Source of the DNA: Aphis gossypii
Taxonomy: Eukaryota > Arthropoda > Insecta > Hemiptera > Aphididae
Reading direction: 5' to 3'
Assembly: GCF_020184175.1 (NCBI RefSeq)
Contig: NC_065532.1
Span: 48,380,287-48,444,286, forward strand
Length of the DNA: 64,000 bases
Shown here: positions 52,601 to 63,001 of the stretch, in pieces
Layout: the number at the start of each line of letters is the position of its first letter
How positions within the stretch are numbered: position 1 is the stretch's first letter
Position numbers and translations under genes: made by a program
The notes under the pieces: model-generated
What the model saw: the letters and a program-made list of their open reading frames with translations, nothing else
Databases searched by the model: none
What the model was told of the DNA's origin: nothing

Positions 52601-55600
52601 GTGATAGTCGAGAACTTCTTCCACGAGTGTTTCGTGACGCTCGGCCACAAGTACGGGACGCCGGTGGTGCAGCTGCTGCCGTTCGCCGCCAACCCCAGGG
52701 TGTCGCAGTGGCAAGGCAACCCGTACGGGACAGCGTACGTGGCCGATTTCACGGCCCATTACGTGGCGCCGATGACGTTCGCGCAACGCGCCAAGAACGC
52801 CGTGGCCACCCTGTTCAGCACGTGGGTGATCCGACTGCTGTACATGCCTCAGCAGCGGGCCATCATGAACGAGCACTTAGTGTACGCGGGCCACGAGAGC
52901 CGGCCCGACCTGGAGACGATGCTCCAGAACGTGTCGCTCACGTTGGTCAACAGCCACCCGATGATCGCCCCGGCCGCGCCGTACGTGCCCAGTTATGTGC
53001 AGGTGGCCGGCATGCATACGAAACCGGCCGGACCGCTGCCCGAGGTACTATAGAACATACGATATACACAATACATAATTTATTTATTTACTGACGGGCC
53101 GGGTACCCTTTGAGTACTTTATAATTAGAGGGTAATACGCGTTTTAGACATAGTAAAAAATAGATAAACTATTTACAGAGTAATCAGACTAGAAAAAAAG
53201 GATCCTATAGCTTATTGGCGATAGACATATATTATTATGCGTCTCAACCAGCGGTGCCCAACCCACTTGTGACCCGAGAAGGTATAAAAACGACCAGTTG
53301 CAATTTTTTTTTTTTTTTTTAAACGATCTATTTATCTTATTATATCAGAGATTTTTTCTGTCAGACATTTTGAATTATAAATTTTACGATTTAATATCGA
53401 CATCACTCGTGCACTTAAAAGAGCGTACAGAACAAACTATACCTAATATGTACCTACAATATGTAGATAAGTACCTCAATCTGTAATTTTTTCATTAGCC
53501 AATAAAAGATATGAAAACAAGTCCAATATGTACCTATATATTTATAGATTTGATTAACCGACATCATGATTACCACAAGTTAGGTTACCGTAATCTGGTT
53601 TTTAAAAAATAAACGTTTTTTCAAATGTGCAAGTAAGTGTATTGTGTTAGTTTTAATGTAACTCGAGGAGTATCATTAGCTACTACATACATTCTTCGGT
53701 GTACCTTCTATTTTTCGGTTTCAATTTAGTGGAATTCATTATGAAAAATACACTTTTACCAGTCACTCAAGTGACTGTATACGTTATGACGCGAATATTA
53801 CCGAATGTACTGAACTTTGGAAGAGCCACATTTTTAACATTATAAAATATAATGTCCGGAAGTGATTTACAAACCTTCAACATTTTATAATTATAAATAA
53901 AAATTTGATAATAAGAAATAACAATGGATTTTTTTCACAATTTTCTTTTCATTAGATGTAAAATTGAATACTTTTAAATATTTTTGAGTGACGCTAATTT
54001 TTGACTCACGTGACATCAATACCAAGTCTATGGCATAGCAATGGGAAATCTTTTGAACCTTTTTATTGTGTTAGAGTTTATTTATGGGATCACGGACCAC
54101 ATTTTGACCGAGAACCAGAATCTGAACTTTACCTATGTGTTACTAATTATTCAAAAAATCTAGGTAGGTACAGTAGTGTTTTGAATAATTAATATAATGG
54201 AAAGAGAGGTTTTCTGTTCCTAATAAGTTCTTTAGTTATTTTTCACTTTTGTTTCTCAGCATAAAATGTACGATAAGTTAAAATTAAATGATAAATATTT
54301 CGTTCTCATTAAAAACCTAATGAAACATTAAATGGGCATTTAACCATGTGGTGTTAATAGATTATAATTTAAGTTCATAACATGACATTTATTTGCGCGT
54401 AAAATTATGAATAGATCATTGGGATCGTTATGAATTAAAAAACACTGCAATTTACGATTTATCATAACCAATAAAAATCTAGTCCTGAACAATATAAAAT
54501 ATTATGCTTATCACATAAAGTTCATTTAAATTTTGATAGTATAATTTGAATATTATTATCTATTTTAATAACTTGAATCAAAATATAATATATTATATGC
54601 GAACAAAATATTATCGTATTTTAAGTGTATAACAATATTAATAAATCAAAAATAAATAATAAAATATATAATTTGTTTCGTGTATAAATATTTAATAAAA
54701 CACAAATATTCCATACATTTAATGTATTATTAGGTAAGGCCTTTAATATACTTAGTACTATAATAAAAAAATAATTGCAAACTTTTCATAATTCTTTTAT
54801 AGGATCTAAAAGCCATTATGGACTCAGCCGAGCATGGAGTGATATATTTTAGTTTGGGTTCGGTGGTCAAGTCATCAAAAATGCCCCAAGAAACAGTGTC
54901 TCTTCTGTTATCGGAATTAGCCAAGCTCAAGCAAACGGTTCTGTGGAAATGGGAAGATGATCAGCTGCCTAACTTGCCGAAAAACGTCAAAGTCAAGAAA
55001 TGGTTTCCTCAAAACGATATATTGGGTATGTATGCAAATACTTTAAAACTTAACTCTAGATTTTCTAAAAGTAATATAAAATTATTTTGTTTTATTTTTA
55101 TTGAGGGAGTGCTCCCCAGAACATAAATTAGATATGTGCCTTTGGCATGTCTTGTATTATTAGCTTACCTATCAATATAAGCATTAATTATCGCACATCA
55201 AATTAATTTAGTGCTACAATAGGTACCTATCAAAAATACGACGTTATTATTATTTTGATGAAAATAGCTATTATGTCAGTTAGGGTGTTAAATGTTTATA
55301 TAAAGAATGTAATCTGAACTCTTAATGTCAGGTCAGGCAATTTGATCTGCTTTTTCTATGAGAGTCTATAATTTTGTATTAAAATAAAGATGTGTAACTT
55401 ACACCACCAAAGATATCCAAAAATAGTATTTTTGATTTTCATAAAAGTTATTATTGATTGTACGGGCCAGTCACTTACAATATTAATACGTGTGATCTAT
55501 TTAATTCCTCGCGCGCACATACCTATAGGGTAGTTTCCAGATTCTGTCTGAAATTACTTTGATTTAAAAATCTGCGTGTGTCCGGAGTAAAGTATCATCC

Positions 55601-58273
55601 GATTGCGTCTCAAAAAAAAAAAAAAACTGTTTTTAAGTATCCTTAGTGCGTCTTAGATCATTTAGAATTATTAAGAAGCCTTGGTACATATTTATTTAAT
55701 TCTTTTGGCTTACACTCTTCTTAAAATGTTGGGTGATTGTACTAATTTTTTACAATATTTCATTTTTTTTTTTTAACAGAAAAATTATTTTTTTTTAGTA
55801 TCTTCTCGCTATTTTGGTTAAACCTGTTATCTAGTTATGAAATTTCGTTAAAAATTTTAAATACGAATCGTCAATTATGAATCTATTTATACACTTTCAC
55901 TTCTTGGTTGCAAATGAGTCGTAATTATATTTAGTTATTATCTATGATGAATAATAAAATACGAATTCTCTACAATGTCAGAATTATTATCTATTGTAAA
56001 AATTACGCTTGTAACATAAAAGTTTAAATTTAAACAATCGTGATGAATCTTGTATTGTTAAAGTTTTTAGCCGATTAAATTATCCTAATTATATACTTAT
56101 ATACAGTTACGGATCGAGAAAGCTATCAAGCCATTCAATTTAATTTGTCGTCAATAAAACTGTAAATACGCTCGAGCTATGAAAAAGGAAAACAGCCATA
56201 TTGAGGATATGCCCACACTGACTACTATGTACAGACCGACCTATGTATATATAGTGTATTTGTGTGTGTAGGTCAATCGATAGTAGTCGGGATTACCGCA
56301 GGGTGGAGTTTTTAGTGGGTGTGTGCGTGTGCGACGAACAAAATTAAGTCTTAACTTTAAATAGTAAATATGGTAGTTAAAAATATCTGTATTTTTGAAT
56401 AATAATATAATATAATATAAAATAATAACAAAAAGAAATCATTACAAATATTACTCCCCCGTTGACCTAACAACTGAAAATATATATGTATATTAAATAA
56501 ATGATTTATTTTATTTAAATGGTTGCCATTGACTACCAAAAATAATTTAGTTTACTATTTGCTGGTTAGATGGCGCTTCTGTAATTTCATCACCACCTCG
56601 TCATATTTCTCTAACCCGATAACTTTCTCAAATTTTTCGTCCGTAAGAACCTTCTCCTGGCAATTACGACCCAAACAAAAAAAGAATGAGCGAAATCGGT
56701 CCAGGCATTGTTGAGTTATGCGCGTACATACAAAAAAGGGGGTTTTATTTTATATAGTAGTATAGATATAGATATAGATATATAAATAGATTAATTGTTT
56801 AAAACAAACAGTTATACATAATAATGATAAGTGATAACGATAAATAACAAAAAAAAACATACAGTATTACGGAGTTGAATTGGCCAGCACTCATTACTTT
56901 AAATTTATACAATAATTTAGATTTGTAACAATAATACAGTTTAACATAATTCGATAATATTTTATTAGAATAGGACGTCAGCTTGAACAATAATAAGCAT
57001 TACGTATCCGGGTATTGATTAAGGAGTTGTACACCTTCTCCCCACCAAAACCATCGTACAAAATTTGTTAAATATTCAAATATTTCAAATAAGTACCATA
57101 ATTAATATCAAACTTTTACGCCATAATAAAAAAAAAAAATTTAATAATAACTGAAGGATAGTGTGTATTATTGATTATAGTATCGAATAAAATCATTTAC
57201 AGTAAAAATGTGTTTGCTTCCTAATAAGCCGTTTTTATTAATTGTCCAACAGTCATCAATAATAAACGTCAAAAATATAATTATTAAATTCATATACCTA
57301 TGCAAGTATAAGTATGACGAATATAAGTATTATACAACTAATTAGCACTACAACACTATACTGTCGCCGTTATCCCGTAATAAACGATACCAGTAATATA
57401 ATAATCACACATTAATGATCAATTGCAATATTAACAACTTACAATTCCCAATTTTAGGCTTTTAGAATACAATTTTGATAGAGTTTTTCATATGAATATT
57501 GTCATATTACCCATATTGAAGTGTTAATGCAGTCAATCTATATTCTGTAGTCTTGAATGATTACACCCACCACGGAACAACTGATGTGATTTGCATTACC
57601 TAGTGTTTATGTGATCTCATCAGAACTATTTGAATTTATACGTTCATATTATTTTAAAAATTAAATTAAATGTACATTAAATTTAACTTTATTTTATTAG
57701 TAAATGTTTTGAATATAATCATAGCTCACAGCTAAAGAAATTGATTTATATATTATTACTTTTTTTATTATTTGTTATAATTTATACAGGTACTTGACTT
57801 TTTTTTTAAATATACATCTTCATATTAAAAAACATTAAATTATATTAATACAGCTATAATATGCAAATGAAGTTACTGCAGACTTGGGAGAGTTTACATG
57901 TATATGCTTCAGGTAGTACTGAAATTTACCCGGGAGAGTTAACAGCCAACAGGTCATTAAAATCGGAAGTTTACAATCGAGGATATGCGCATAAAATACC
58001 TACACAATACACATAATATTGTAATATTTATACACCATGAACTCTTCGTTCAGGTCACCCTAACTGTCGGCTGTTCATCACTCATGGTGGGATACTTAGT
58101 CTGATCGAGGCCATTTACCACGGTAAGCCAATGCTGTCCATACCGGTATTCGGTGACCAGGCGCACAATTCAATCGAAGCCGAGAGCAGGGGATTCGCTT
58201 TATACGTGCCATACTTTGAACTGACGGCCGAGGCTTTCGGAACGAAACTCCAACAACTTTTGCAAGATCCTAG
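46010..58273 (+). CDS. UDP-glycosyltransferase (UGT), second tandem copy, last exon not found in window
   Basis: Exons 46010-46033, 47302-47533, 52452-53044, 54803-55025 and 58054-58273 join with GT/AG borders into 430 codons plus two bases. Phases equal those of UGT gene 1, and exons 3-5 have identical lengths. Exon 1 gives only MDYRLQLA, then TFLLAVYCC completes the signal peptide, so the small first exon is needed for initiation. The catalytic-type His is in TKSHF (His40); FDLVIVENFFHECF lies in the acceptor half. WFPQNDIL leads into the UGT signature FITHGG...GKPML...PVFGDQ (about 365-393). The exon for the membrane helix and cytosolic tail should follow 58273 but was not found up to 64000, so it lies beyond the window or is lost. 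Exon 3 is strikingly GC-rich. Expected role is UDP-sugar conjugation of small molecules in the ER; substrate unknown. Confidence 0.9.
46034..47301 (+). other. Intron 1 of UGT gene 2
   Basis: Phase-0 intron with donor GTGAGT and acceptor TTTCTTTCAAG, at the same position within the signal peptide as in UGT gene 1. Includes a short AT microsatellite near 46290. No gene inside. Confidence 0.75.
47610..47655. repeat. CA/TA microsatellite in UGT gene 2 intron 2
   Basis: An ACACACAC run followed by an uninterrupted TA run of about 36 bases. Confidence 0.9.
49677..50302. mobile_element. Foldback MITE in UGT gene 2 intron 2
   Basis: The arms 49677-49830 and about 50125-50302 are reverse complements with few changes. 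Their ends read CTATGTATTATTTATTAATA, followed by AGTAAAACACGTAGG. AAATATGTTTAATTTC and ATTGTTTTAA continue the pairing inward. A smaller perfect palindrome (TTACCTATGTAT/ATACATAGGTAA) lies at about 50125-50161. There is no coding capacity. Target duplication not resolved. Confidence 0.7.
50640..51650 (+). repeat. Dispersed AT-rich repeat, diverged copy E
   Basis: Its 3' portion carries GAATCTTCGTTTAGAATTATTC and later CAGCAGAGCGCTTACC, relatives of the ends of copies A and D. The 5' portion is too diverged to align by eye, so the left limit is uncertain. Confidence 0.4.
53045..54802 (+). other. Intron 3 of UGT gene 2, with a possible hAT-like end
   Basis: Phase-0 intron, donor GTACTA and acceptor TTTTATAG. 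At about 53247 the sequence CAGCGGTGCCCAACCCAC resembles the CAGxGGTxCxCAACC termini of some hAT elements; no partner end was found. The rest is AT-rich with chance frames. Confidence 0.45.
56560..56785 (+). mobile_element. Possible transposon 3' end with (ATAG)-type tail
   Basis: GAAATCGGTCCAGGCATTG followed by GAGTTATGCGCGTACATAC is a kind of sequence I associate with the 3' ends of insect interspersed elements. It is followed by a GATATA-repeat tail at about 56763-56783, as expected for a LINE-type end. The class cannot be fixed from this piece alone. Confidence 0.35.
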
Positions 58274-58790
58274 GTGAGTGCATTCATTTATTACTAATAA
58301 TTTACCATATTATCTAGGTATATTATAGCTTATACCTATTACCTAGATAAGTAGGTACCTATCTGTTATGTTATGGTTTGTTATTAACTTGAAATTTGAA
58401 TTAGAAGTTATTAAATTAAAATAGCAAATGGAATAGTATAGAAATATAAATTAAGTATACTGTATATTGTGCTATTATATGCAAAGATGCCCGTATAATG
58501 CATTTCAGATTATATTTAACTAGCTAAATATTATATATTTTAAATATAGGGTGAACAATTTTACAAGTATGATTAGGTAATTAATTATTAAGGTTGGCAC
58601 CTATGGATACCTTTAAATGTATTTATCAAGTGTTAATATTCTTGGTAATCACAAAAGAAATGCAATTATAAATATATCAAAAGTATAAATATTAAATGAA
58701 AATTGTAACAATGGTGATATTTTCATATTGATAGGTATGTGACATTATTTTATAAAAATTACTCAAATATTCTATAGTTATTGAAATTTT
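58274..58790 (+). other. Start of UGT gene 2 intron 5
   Basis: Phase-2 intron opening with GTGAGT directly after CAAGATCCTAG, matching intron 5 of UGT gene 1. AT-rich, nothing else recognised before the LINE relic. Confidence 0.6.
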
Positions 58791-58794
58791 ACAG

Positions 58795-59040
58795 AATGAA
58801 TATGTCTTGTAATGAGGAGAAGCAATGAGAGACATTGCAATTACTAATTAGCCATGAAGATAAGTATATAGATAATTAATATATTGAAAGAAAGAGAGGG
58901 AGAGGAAGACCGAAGAAAAAGGGGTTAGATAAAATAACCTAACGTAGGATAACATGAAAATAGCTGATGTTAACTAAGTAGAGGTTAAGGACAGAGCACA
59001 ATGAAGGAGTAGGATAATGATGGCCATTTACATATGGTTG
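58795..59040 (+). mobile_element. LINE reverse transcriptase C-terminal relic
   Basis: Broken + strand frames give LVMRRSNERHC, then RGRGRPKKKGLDKI, then DNMKIADV and VKDRAQ, RSRIMMA in order. This is the usual very C-terminal tail of RTE/R-type LINE polyproteins (GRPKKRW...D.M...W). Several stops and frameshifts; inactive. It lies next to the hAT element but is unrelated to it. Confidence 0.55.
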
Positions 59041-59103
59041 ACAGGTAAAGAAAAAGATATAGAGGCTGTATCCATCTTAAACTCTTCCACTACCATAAAT
59101 AAA

Positions 59104-59111
59104 ATATGCCC
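59104..59111. repeat. Probable hAT target-site duplication, left copy
   Basis: ATATGCCC abuts the left terminal repeat. Its counterpart TTATGCCC lies at 63004-63011, two bases outside the right terminal repeat and with one mismatch, so the duplication is imperfect. Confidence 0.45.
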
Positions 59112-62100
59112 CAGTGGCGGTTATACATGCTGTTCAAGGGGAGGGGGGGCGAAAATAAAACCAAACTTCCCCCACCCCATAGCATTTATATATAGTATAT
59201 ACTATATACATATAATATGAAATATACACACGGATTATAGGTATAAAATATAAATGTATAATAATATTTATATATTAATAATATTAAGTTATTAACACAC
59301 TTTAACTTAATGTTTAAAAAAAAAAGGTATTATAAACTAATATTGACTTAGGTATAAAATATAATTATAATAAAAGCATATGCCTTGTTTTTTGCTTAGC
59401 AAAGCGTGTAATAATATTATCTATAATAACATTAATGTCTCTATGGATATGAAGCAGTGCTAGCCCATTTAATCGGTCTTCACCAGTTGTTGACCTCAAC
59501 CATGTCTTCAATCTAAATAAATAAAGCAAATCACATGCATAGTAGCAATATAGGTATAGCATTGAACAATTTTAAATAAAAAAATATTAATCAAGCAGTT
59601 ACTTAAAGCATCCAACTATGCAAAACTAATGCATATTTTTAATAAAAATACTTATAAAAAAATATTATGAAAAACATAAGCAAATAAAATTAAGTAGGTA
59701 CTTATTTTTCCATAGGATAAGCCTATAATATTTTTAATTGTAGTAAAGTGAAGCAAACTAGAAAAGTAAATCGTTTAATCATTTGTATTGTATAGTGTAT
59801 ACCACTATACATTTAGTAAATAATAAAATAAATATAATAATATATACTAATATACCTTGAAATTTGAGTTTTTTTTTTTTAATGTTTATTGACTATAGAG
59901 CAATACCTAATACTCAAAAGTCAAACGATTTATACATTACTTATAATAGGTACCTTCTAAGCGTAGAAAAGCTTCGTTCTGCTGAAGCAACACTAATAAG
60001 TAGTGAACAAATAATACTAAGAATATAATGAATATTTGGAAACACTGATTCCGGACACGAAATTAGAGCTTCTAACCCATTATTTGGAATATTTTCCCCT
60101 AAAAAAATGTAGTATTTTATATAAATGAAATTAATGATATTAAAATGTTTGTTTTAACAGATTTATTTATTAATTAAATATAAAACTTTAAATATGTATA
60201 TTTACCTTCAGATTCATGTCTCTTCCATTTAGTAAACCATAAATCTAATTCATTTTGTTTTATATCTTTTGATGAAGCTTGAAAATATGTATAATTTCCA
60301 GTCATAATTTCAAAAATTGTTGACAAATAATTATGCAAGTCTTCATTTTTTATTTTAATAAGATACTTTGGTGTAAGCTGCATTAATGATGCAATATTTT
60401 TATTTTCCTTGCTCAAAAATCGAAAGTTTAAATCTTCTAAAATATTGTCCAATAGAGGTATATAAATATTAACTCTATAGTAATCAACAATATTGTTTGA
60501 TGGTAATAGGTTTGGTCCATGTTTTTGACGCGAAGTAATTCTTGGTAATCTCATATCAACATTAAGGTCTTTTAAAATCGGCTCACATTCTTTAAACAAT
60601 AATTTAAATTTGTCTTCACATTCCTTACGGTTCCTTTCAAGAATTGTGTATATATCTTTAATACATTCTGATGCTGAAATAATGTCTTGATCTTTACCTT
60701 GCAATATTTTGCTTATAGGAAATGTTACAGCTAATAAACTTGATAATGAAAAAATTGATATAATAAATTCACAATTACAAATAGCTGCTATCATCATTTT
60801 GGCTTTTGAAGAAGTAATATTTTCATTCCATTCAGATACATCAGTTAGAGTATCTACAATTTCAATAATGGATTCTTTAAATTGCATTATACTATCGTGT
60901 CTTTCGACCCACCTTGTTTCACACAAACTGTGTAATTTTTTATGTGTTGTCAAATGTTGTTTAAGAGTATAGTTACGTTTAGCAGATACATGAAAAAAGG
61001 AAAAAACTTCTTTTATAATTCCTACACAGTTTCGTACAGATTGAACAGCAGATGATTTAGCAATACTGAGGTTCAATGCATGATTAGAGCACGGGCTATG
61101 TATGGCATTTTTGGCATATTTTTTTATTTGTTGCACAGCACCACGAACTTCAGAAACCATAACAGAACAGCCATCAGTCCCAATACCTACACAGTTGTCT
61201 AAGTTTAATCCTAATTCTCGTAATACTTTTACCACTGTATCTCCTAAATTCTCTCCTGTTATTTTGGGTTCTACATTGTCTTCAATATTTGACACATCAT
61301 CTTTGTTTTTTTTATAAATATAATTATGGCAATCGACAAATGACAAAAATCGTTCATATATAATATTGTTTAATACATACCGAATAATTAAACACATTTG
61401 TGAAATATTAGATATATCAGTGGTTTCATCAAACAGAACACTGAATAAATCTGCTTTTTTTATTTCTAAAAGTATAAAATCTAATATTTCTTGTTTGCAA
61501 CATTCAATAATTTCATTTTGTGTTAACTTGCTAATATATGTAGCTCTAGAACCAGTCGTTTTCAAATATGTTTCAAGTAACTGATCACCAGCATCAATTC
61601 TAAATTTCAGTAGCTCTCTAAAATTCCCTTGATTAACTATAGAATTCACTTTGTCCTCTTCTTCTGTTTGACAAACTAAAGATCCATCATCTCGATGACC
61701 GCGCAAAGGAATATTTTGCCGGCCTAAATGTAAAATAGTTTTTATAATTGGTCGTAACCGTTCACGGTTCTCTAATACTTCCTTACTACGTTGGTCATTT
61801 AATAAATTAATAATTTCATTTTTAGGTTTATCATAAGTACTAAGAAAGTCTATAGCTTTTTGTGCATTATCTTTATGATATCCATTATTATGATGTACTT
61901 CTAATACACCATCCTTACCTAATAGTTTTGCAAATTTATTAATAGGTTCGGTAACCAATTTTGTTATTTGTTCTGTTCTATGCATACCAAGTTTAGTTGA
62001 AGTTAAAAACAAAACACATATCTTACAGAACAACCCATGTTTTAAATTGGAATACTCAACCCATGGGTATTTTTCAAAATGATTTTTTCTTAAAAATCGC

Positions 62101-63001
62101 TTTTCTTCATTACCTTTTTTACTATGAAGAGAAAATGGATATAGAAACTTAGAACTAGGAATATTGCTCCTTTTAAGTATAATTGATTTTATATAATCAC
62201 TTACCATTTTACTTCGGCATGTAAAATTTGCTATATCTAATTCATCTGTAATTTCAGACTGTATGGATTCACCAATCTCAGCTTCAGGCTTTTGTATAGA
62301 AATAAGTTCAGTTGTACCTGTACTAGTGCCATCGGTTGTATTTTGATCTTCCTCCAATGGCAAATTAGGTTTTGATTTTTTGGATGTAATGTTAAAATAA
62401 TTACTCATTCGCTTCATTGACATATTAAAAATAAAATATTAAATAACACAATTTAAATTAATGGGTACTAGGTAGTGTAAATATGAAATTACAACTATTT
62501 AGAAAAATACAAATTAACGCATTTAAAAATAAATTACCAACGATAAAATAAAGCATGTCTAGTCTAGTACTGATAAGTGATAAGTGTTATCAGTTATGTT
62601 AAGCGTGCCCACGGACCACGGGGCACGGACTAATAGAGTTAGTAGTGTATAGACAGTGTACACTGTTAGCGTGATAATGATTATTGATTAGTATCACCGG
62701 TGTATAGATAAATTTAATTCGACACCGTGAATTTTGGCGGTGTCGAAAATTATGTGATACTGACAATATTGATAAATGACAAAGCATGTATTGACTGACC
62801 GAGACATAAGTGTTGATAATATACAATACTATGATACTATATTATCCGTGGTTAAAACGAAAAAATATTTTGCTATCAAATCATAAAATTCAAAAATTTG
62901 TCGATAGGTGTTGTGGGTCAGCGATATACTAAATTTAAAAAAAATAAATCCCAGGGGGGGGGGGCGATCCACCTTTCGCCCCCCCCTTATAACCGCCACT
63001 G
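59112..63001 (-). mobile_element. Complete autonomous-type hAT transposon in UGT gene 2 intron 5
   Basis: Terminal inverted repeats CAGTGGCGGTTATA match over 14 bases at 59112-59125 and 62988-63001. G-rich runs (GGGGGGGCGAAA) occur at both subterminal regions. A C/G-rich hairpin sits just inside the right end (about 62954-62987). The 3890-base interior holds one transposase gene on the - strand with three exons and no disabling change that I can see. It is antisense to the host UGT gene. Confidence 0.88.
59365..62423 (-). CDS. hAT-family transposase (DUF4371/zinc finger MYM-type 1-like), three exons, intact
   Basis: Exons 62423-60206, 60098-59954 and 59512-59365 (- strand) join with GT/AG borders in phases 1 and 2 into 836 codons plus TAA. 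It would cut and paste the surrounding element by binding its terminal repeats. A TTF-like zinc region lies at about 116-165 (YPWVEYSNLKHGLFCKIC). The RNase-H-like catalytic core carries FDETTD at 331-336, GIGTDGCSVM at 413-422, CSNHALNLS at 445-453 and CETRWVERHD at 501-510. The hAT dimerisation block is split over exons 2 and 3: SVASAERSFSTLRR, then LKTWLRSTTGEDRLNGLALL. Without splicing, the first exon would end at KYTYLKFYI and lack the dimerisation block. No stop or frameshift interrupts it. The catalytic assignment follows the hAT family pattern and was not tested by alignment. Confidence 0.9.

Noticed and set aside
52405..52876. Antisense frames over UGT gene 2 exon 3
   Set aside because: They are shadows created by GC-rich codons with few stops; no own motifs or splice context.
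52378..53094. A 238-codon + strand frame rich in Arg, Ala and Pro over UGT exon 3
   Set aside because: It is an out-of-frame reading of the GC-rich UGT exon 3; the correct frame (52452-53044) carries the UGT motifs and splices cleanly.
59017..59220. A 67-codon + strand frame with a Gly-rich stretch
   Set aside because: It spans the LINE relic tail and the hAT left terminal repeat, so it is a chimera of two element ends.
60709..61584. Three + strand frames over the hAT transposase
   Set aside because: Antisense shadows of the intact transposase exon.
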